A stretch of DNA of 7,162 nt, from positions 1 through 7,162 of the forward strand of contig JAJYBA010000076.1 in assembly GCA_021779235.1 (NCBI GenBank), given 5' to 3'. The position numbers were made by a program, and so were the translations under genes. Below are positions 5,861 to 7,162 of the stretch, one piece after another. This DNA is from Bacillota bacterium. Lineage in GTDB: Bacteria > Bacillota > Clostridia > Clostridiales > Clostridiaceae. The notes under the pieces are model-generated. The model saw only the letters and a list, made by a program, of their open reading frames with translations. It searched no databases and had not been told where the DNA came from. Position 1 is the first letter of the stretch. Each line of letters starts with the position of its first letter.

Positions 5861-6537
5861 TCAATCACCTCGAACCTATAACCAGCGCCTCTTACAGTAC
5901 AAATAAATTTTGCTTTATCGTTTAGCTTTTCTCTTAATCTTTTTATGTGTGTATCAACAGTTCGTAAGTCTCCATCATAATCATAGCCCCATACATTATC
6001 TAGTAAAGAATCTCTAGATAGAACTATGTCTTTGTTTTTAATTAGGTAGGCTAATAAATCGTATTCTGTTGGAGAAAGGCTGATTTCTTTATTATTTACA
6101 TATACCTGACGGGATAAAAGATTCACTTTTAATCCTTGGTCATCAAACATATTATCTGACTTGCCTATAGTTCCCTCTATTCTCTTTAAGAGAGCCTTAC
6201 TTCTTGCTACAAGAACTTTTGGACTAAAAGGTTTAGTTACATATTCATCAGCGCCAAGCTCAAAGCCTGTAAGCTTATCCTCTTCTTCACTTTTAGCAGT
6301 TAGAAATATTATAGGCACATCGGAACTCTTTCTGATAGTTTTGCATACTGTAAACCCATCTAAGTTAGGCATCATTACATCCAATATAATTAAATCTATT
6401 TTTTTATGACTGAATAATAAAAGAGCTTCACTTCCATTTACTGCTTCTATGACTTTAAAATTTTCTATTTTAAGATAATCACATATGAGCTTTCTAAGTC
6501 TATCTTCGTCTTCAACAATCAGTATAGTTTTTTCCAT
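5857..6537 (-). CDS. OmpR/PhoB-family response regulator
   Basis: The 226-residue protein has an N-terminal receiver domain (about 3-115) with acidic pocket Glu9-Asp10, phospho-acceptor Asp53 in LIILDVMMPNLDG, Thr80 in FLTAKS and Lys102 in VTKPFSP. A C-terminal winged-helix DNA-binding domain follows at about 130-224 (SLSPTEYDLLAYL, then the recognition part RTVDTHIKRLREKL and the wing VRGAGYRF). This is the standard length of a transcription factor activated by a partner kinase. The kinase gene follows with a 4-base overlap, so the two are one operon. I place the start at the ATG at 6537, which has GGAG seven bases upstream. A TTG at 6579 in the same frame would add 14 residues before the conserved MEKTILIVEDE start and has no ribosome binding site. 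A promoter (6662-6634) lies upstream. Its targets are unknown, though autoregulation is usual. Confidence 0.96.
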   Translation of the reverse strand: MEKTILIVEDEDRLRKLICDYLKIENFKVIEAVNGSEALLLFSHKKIDLIILDVMMPNLDGFTVCKTIRKSSDVPIIFLTAKSEEEDKLTGFELGADEYVTKPFSPKVLVARSKALLKRIEGTIGKSDNMFDDQGLKVNLLSRQVYVNNKEISLSPTEYDLLAYLIKNKDIVLSRDSLLDNVWGYDYDGDLRTVDTHIKRLREKLNDKAKFICTVRGAGYRFEVIE

Positions 6538-6544
6538 AGTGCTA

Positions 6545-6567
6545 CTCCAAAGGTATATAAACCTTTG
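6545..6567 (-). promoter_or_regulatory. leader hairpin abutting the regulator's ribosome binding site
   Basis: On the minus-strand transcript CAAAGGT (6567-6561) and ACCTTTG (6554-6548) form a perfect 7-bp stem with a 6-base loop. The Shine-Dalgarno GGAG (6548-6545) starts on the last base of that stem, seven bases before the ATG. A second, stronger GGAGG (6577-6573) lies just upstream of the hairpin without a start codon at normal distance. Confidence 0.5.
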
Positions 6568-6633
6568 AAAATCCTCCAATCTAATATTGTTTAACTAATA
6601 CCTTCACTTGCAGAATTGCATTTCGTTAATAAA

Positions 6634-6662
6634 AATATATCATACTAATGCACATTGGTAAA
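6634..6662 (-). promoter_or_regulatory. promoter of the two-component operon
   Basis: On the minus strand TTTACC (6662-6657; 4 of 6) is followed by a 17-base spacer and TATATT (6639-6634; 5 of 6). TG one base before the -10 box gives an extended -10. Transcription would start near 6627, about 90 bases before the regulator's ATG. Confidence 0.55.
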
Positions 6663-6740
6663 ATATTTTTTTATAGACTTAATTTGAAAAAAAATTAAAA
6701 TGCAAGTATTAATAATGCTTCAACCATTTACAAAAAAATA

Positions 6741-6769
6741 TTGAAATTCCTTAAGCCGAGTGTTATGTT
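6741..6769 (+). promoter_or_regulatory. candidate promoter of the aminopeptidase gene
   Basis: TTGAAA (6741-6746; 5 of 6), a 17-base spacer and TATGTT (6764-6769; 4 of 6), with TG one base before the -10 box. The start would be near 6776, giving a leader of about 68 bases. Two similar AAATGCA-N-ATGCTT sequences lie on either side (6698-6720 and 6791-6811). Confidence 0.5.
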
Positions 6770-6843
6770 ATAGAGAGAAATAAGGTAAAAAAATGCACTA
6801 TTTTCATGCTTTTATACCTATTAACACATACGGGGGGATTATA

Positions 6844-7162
6844 ATGAAAAAGGAATTATTTATAAAGAACAGAAAGAATTTATGCGATAAGTTAGAAGAG
6901 AATTCTGTAACATTAATGTTTGCAGGTGAAGCGCCATTCAAATCAGCAGATGAAACATATGCCTTCACTCCAAATAGAAATTTTTACTATTTAACAGGCA
7001 TTGCTAGAGAAAAAATGATTTTAATGTTAGTGAAAAGAAATGGTAAAGTAGAAGAAACTTTATTTATAGAAAAGAATGACCCTGTTATGGCTAGATGGGT
7101 AGGAGAGAAAATGCCTGAGGCTGAAGCAAAAGAAATTTCAGGTATTGAAGATGTTAAGTTTG
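6844..7162 (+). CDS. aminopeptidase P-family (Xaa-Pro) peptidase, N-terminal part
   Basis: The first 106 codons are present and the frame is still open at the window's end. The protein begins MKKELFIKNRKNLCDKL, and FTPNRNFYYLTGI (41-53) is the hallmark of the N-terminal domain of aminopeptidase P (AMP_N). Before it comes VTLMFAGEAPFKSADETY, a fit to the usual strand carrying the 'S...D..Y' pattern of that domain. The family cleaves an N-terminal residue next to proline in peptides, using a two-metal catalytic domain of the M24B (pita-bread) fold. That domain would lie downstream, so activity cannot be confirmed here. The ATG at 6844 follows a run of six G (6832-6837) at six bases, a good ribosome binding site. 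It is divergent from the two-component operon. Other M24B members with this N-terminal domain remain possible. Confidence 0.88.
   Translation, partial: MKKELFIKNRKNLCDKLEENSVTLMFAGEAPFKSADETYAFTPNRNFYYLTGIAREKMILMLVKRNGKVEETLFIEKNDPVMARWVGEKMPEAEAKEISGIEDVKF

Noticed and set aside
6538..6579. TTG start adding 14 residues to the response regulator
   Set aside because: There is no ribosome binding site before it, and family members begin at the ATG at 6537 (MEKTILIVEDE).
6679..6698. Inverted repeat TTAATTT/AAATTAA
   Set aside because: It is composed only of A and T, in a region where such matches are expected by chance, and it is not followed by a T tract.

Overview
The window looks like chromosomal DNA of a low-GC, spore-former-type Firmicute, most likely a Clostridium or close relative. 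The grounds are the very AT-rich intergenic DNA and codon use, strong AGGAGG-type ribosome binding sites, A-tract/U-tract intrinsic terminators, and the character of the proteins. Nothing in it looks like a phage, transposon, CRISPR array or recent foreign island.

Layout. Positions 1-127 are the tail of an rRNA operon: the 3' end of 5S rRNA followed 6 bases later by tRNA-Asn(GTT) with an encoded CCA. The gene-free stretch 128-455 holds two hairpin terminators (145-169 and 278-320) and weak promoter candidates. Next is a full-length EF-G paralogue (456-2534) with its own terminator (2551-2590). The gene-free stretch 2591-2923 is richer in G+C than the other spacers and has many possible helices, some mutually exclusive; I propose an unidentified structured RNA there. 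Two small genes of unknown function follow (2924-3160 and 3123-3347). They overlap by 38 bases and end at a terminator (3403-3447). The gene-free stretch 3348-3673 also holds a 14-base palindrome, a second foldable element and a near-consensus promoter. That promoter serves a histidine-phosphatase gene (3674-4297).

A convergent two-component operon occupies the minus strand: an OmpR-type response regulator (6537-5857) and then its membrane histidine kinase (5860-4361), joined by a 4-base ATGA overlap. A perfect 34-base palindrome lies between the phosphatase and kinase ends. The gene-free stretch 6538-6843 is a divergent promoter region serving the regulator leftward and, rightward, an aminopeptidase P-family gene whose first 106 codons are in the window.

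How the genes fit together. The rRNA/tRNA tail and the EF-G paralogue both concern translation, but a terminator separates them and they are probably separate transcripts. The regulator and kinase form one signalling unit; its stimulus and targets cannot be read from this window. The two small overlapping genes look translationally coupled and probably work together. The most interesting items are the unidentified folded region at 2594-2810, the small overlapping gene pair after it, and the changed GTPase motifs of the EF-G paralogue. I did not find convincing evidence for a wholly new multi-gene system.
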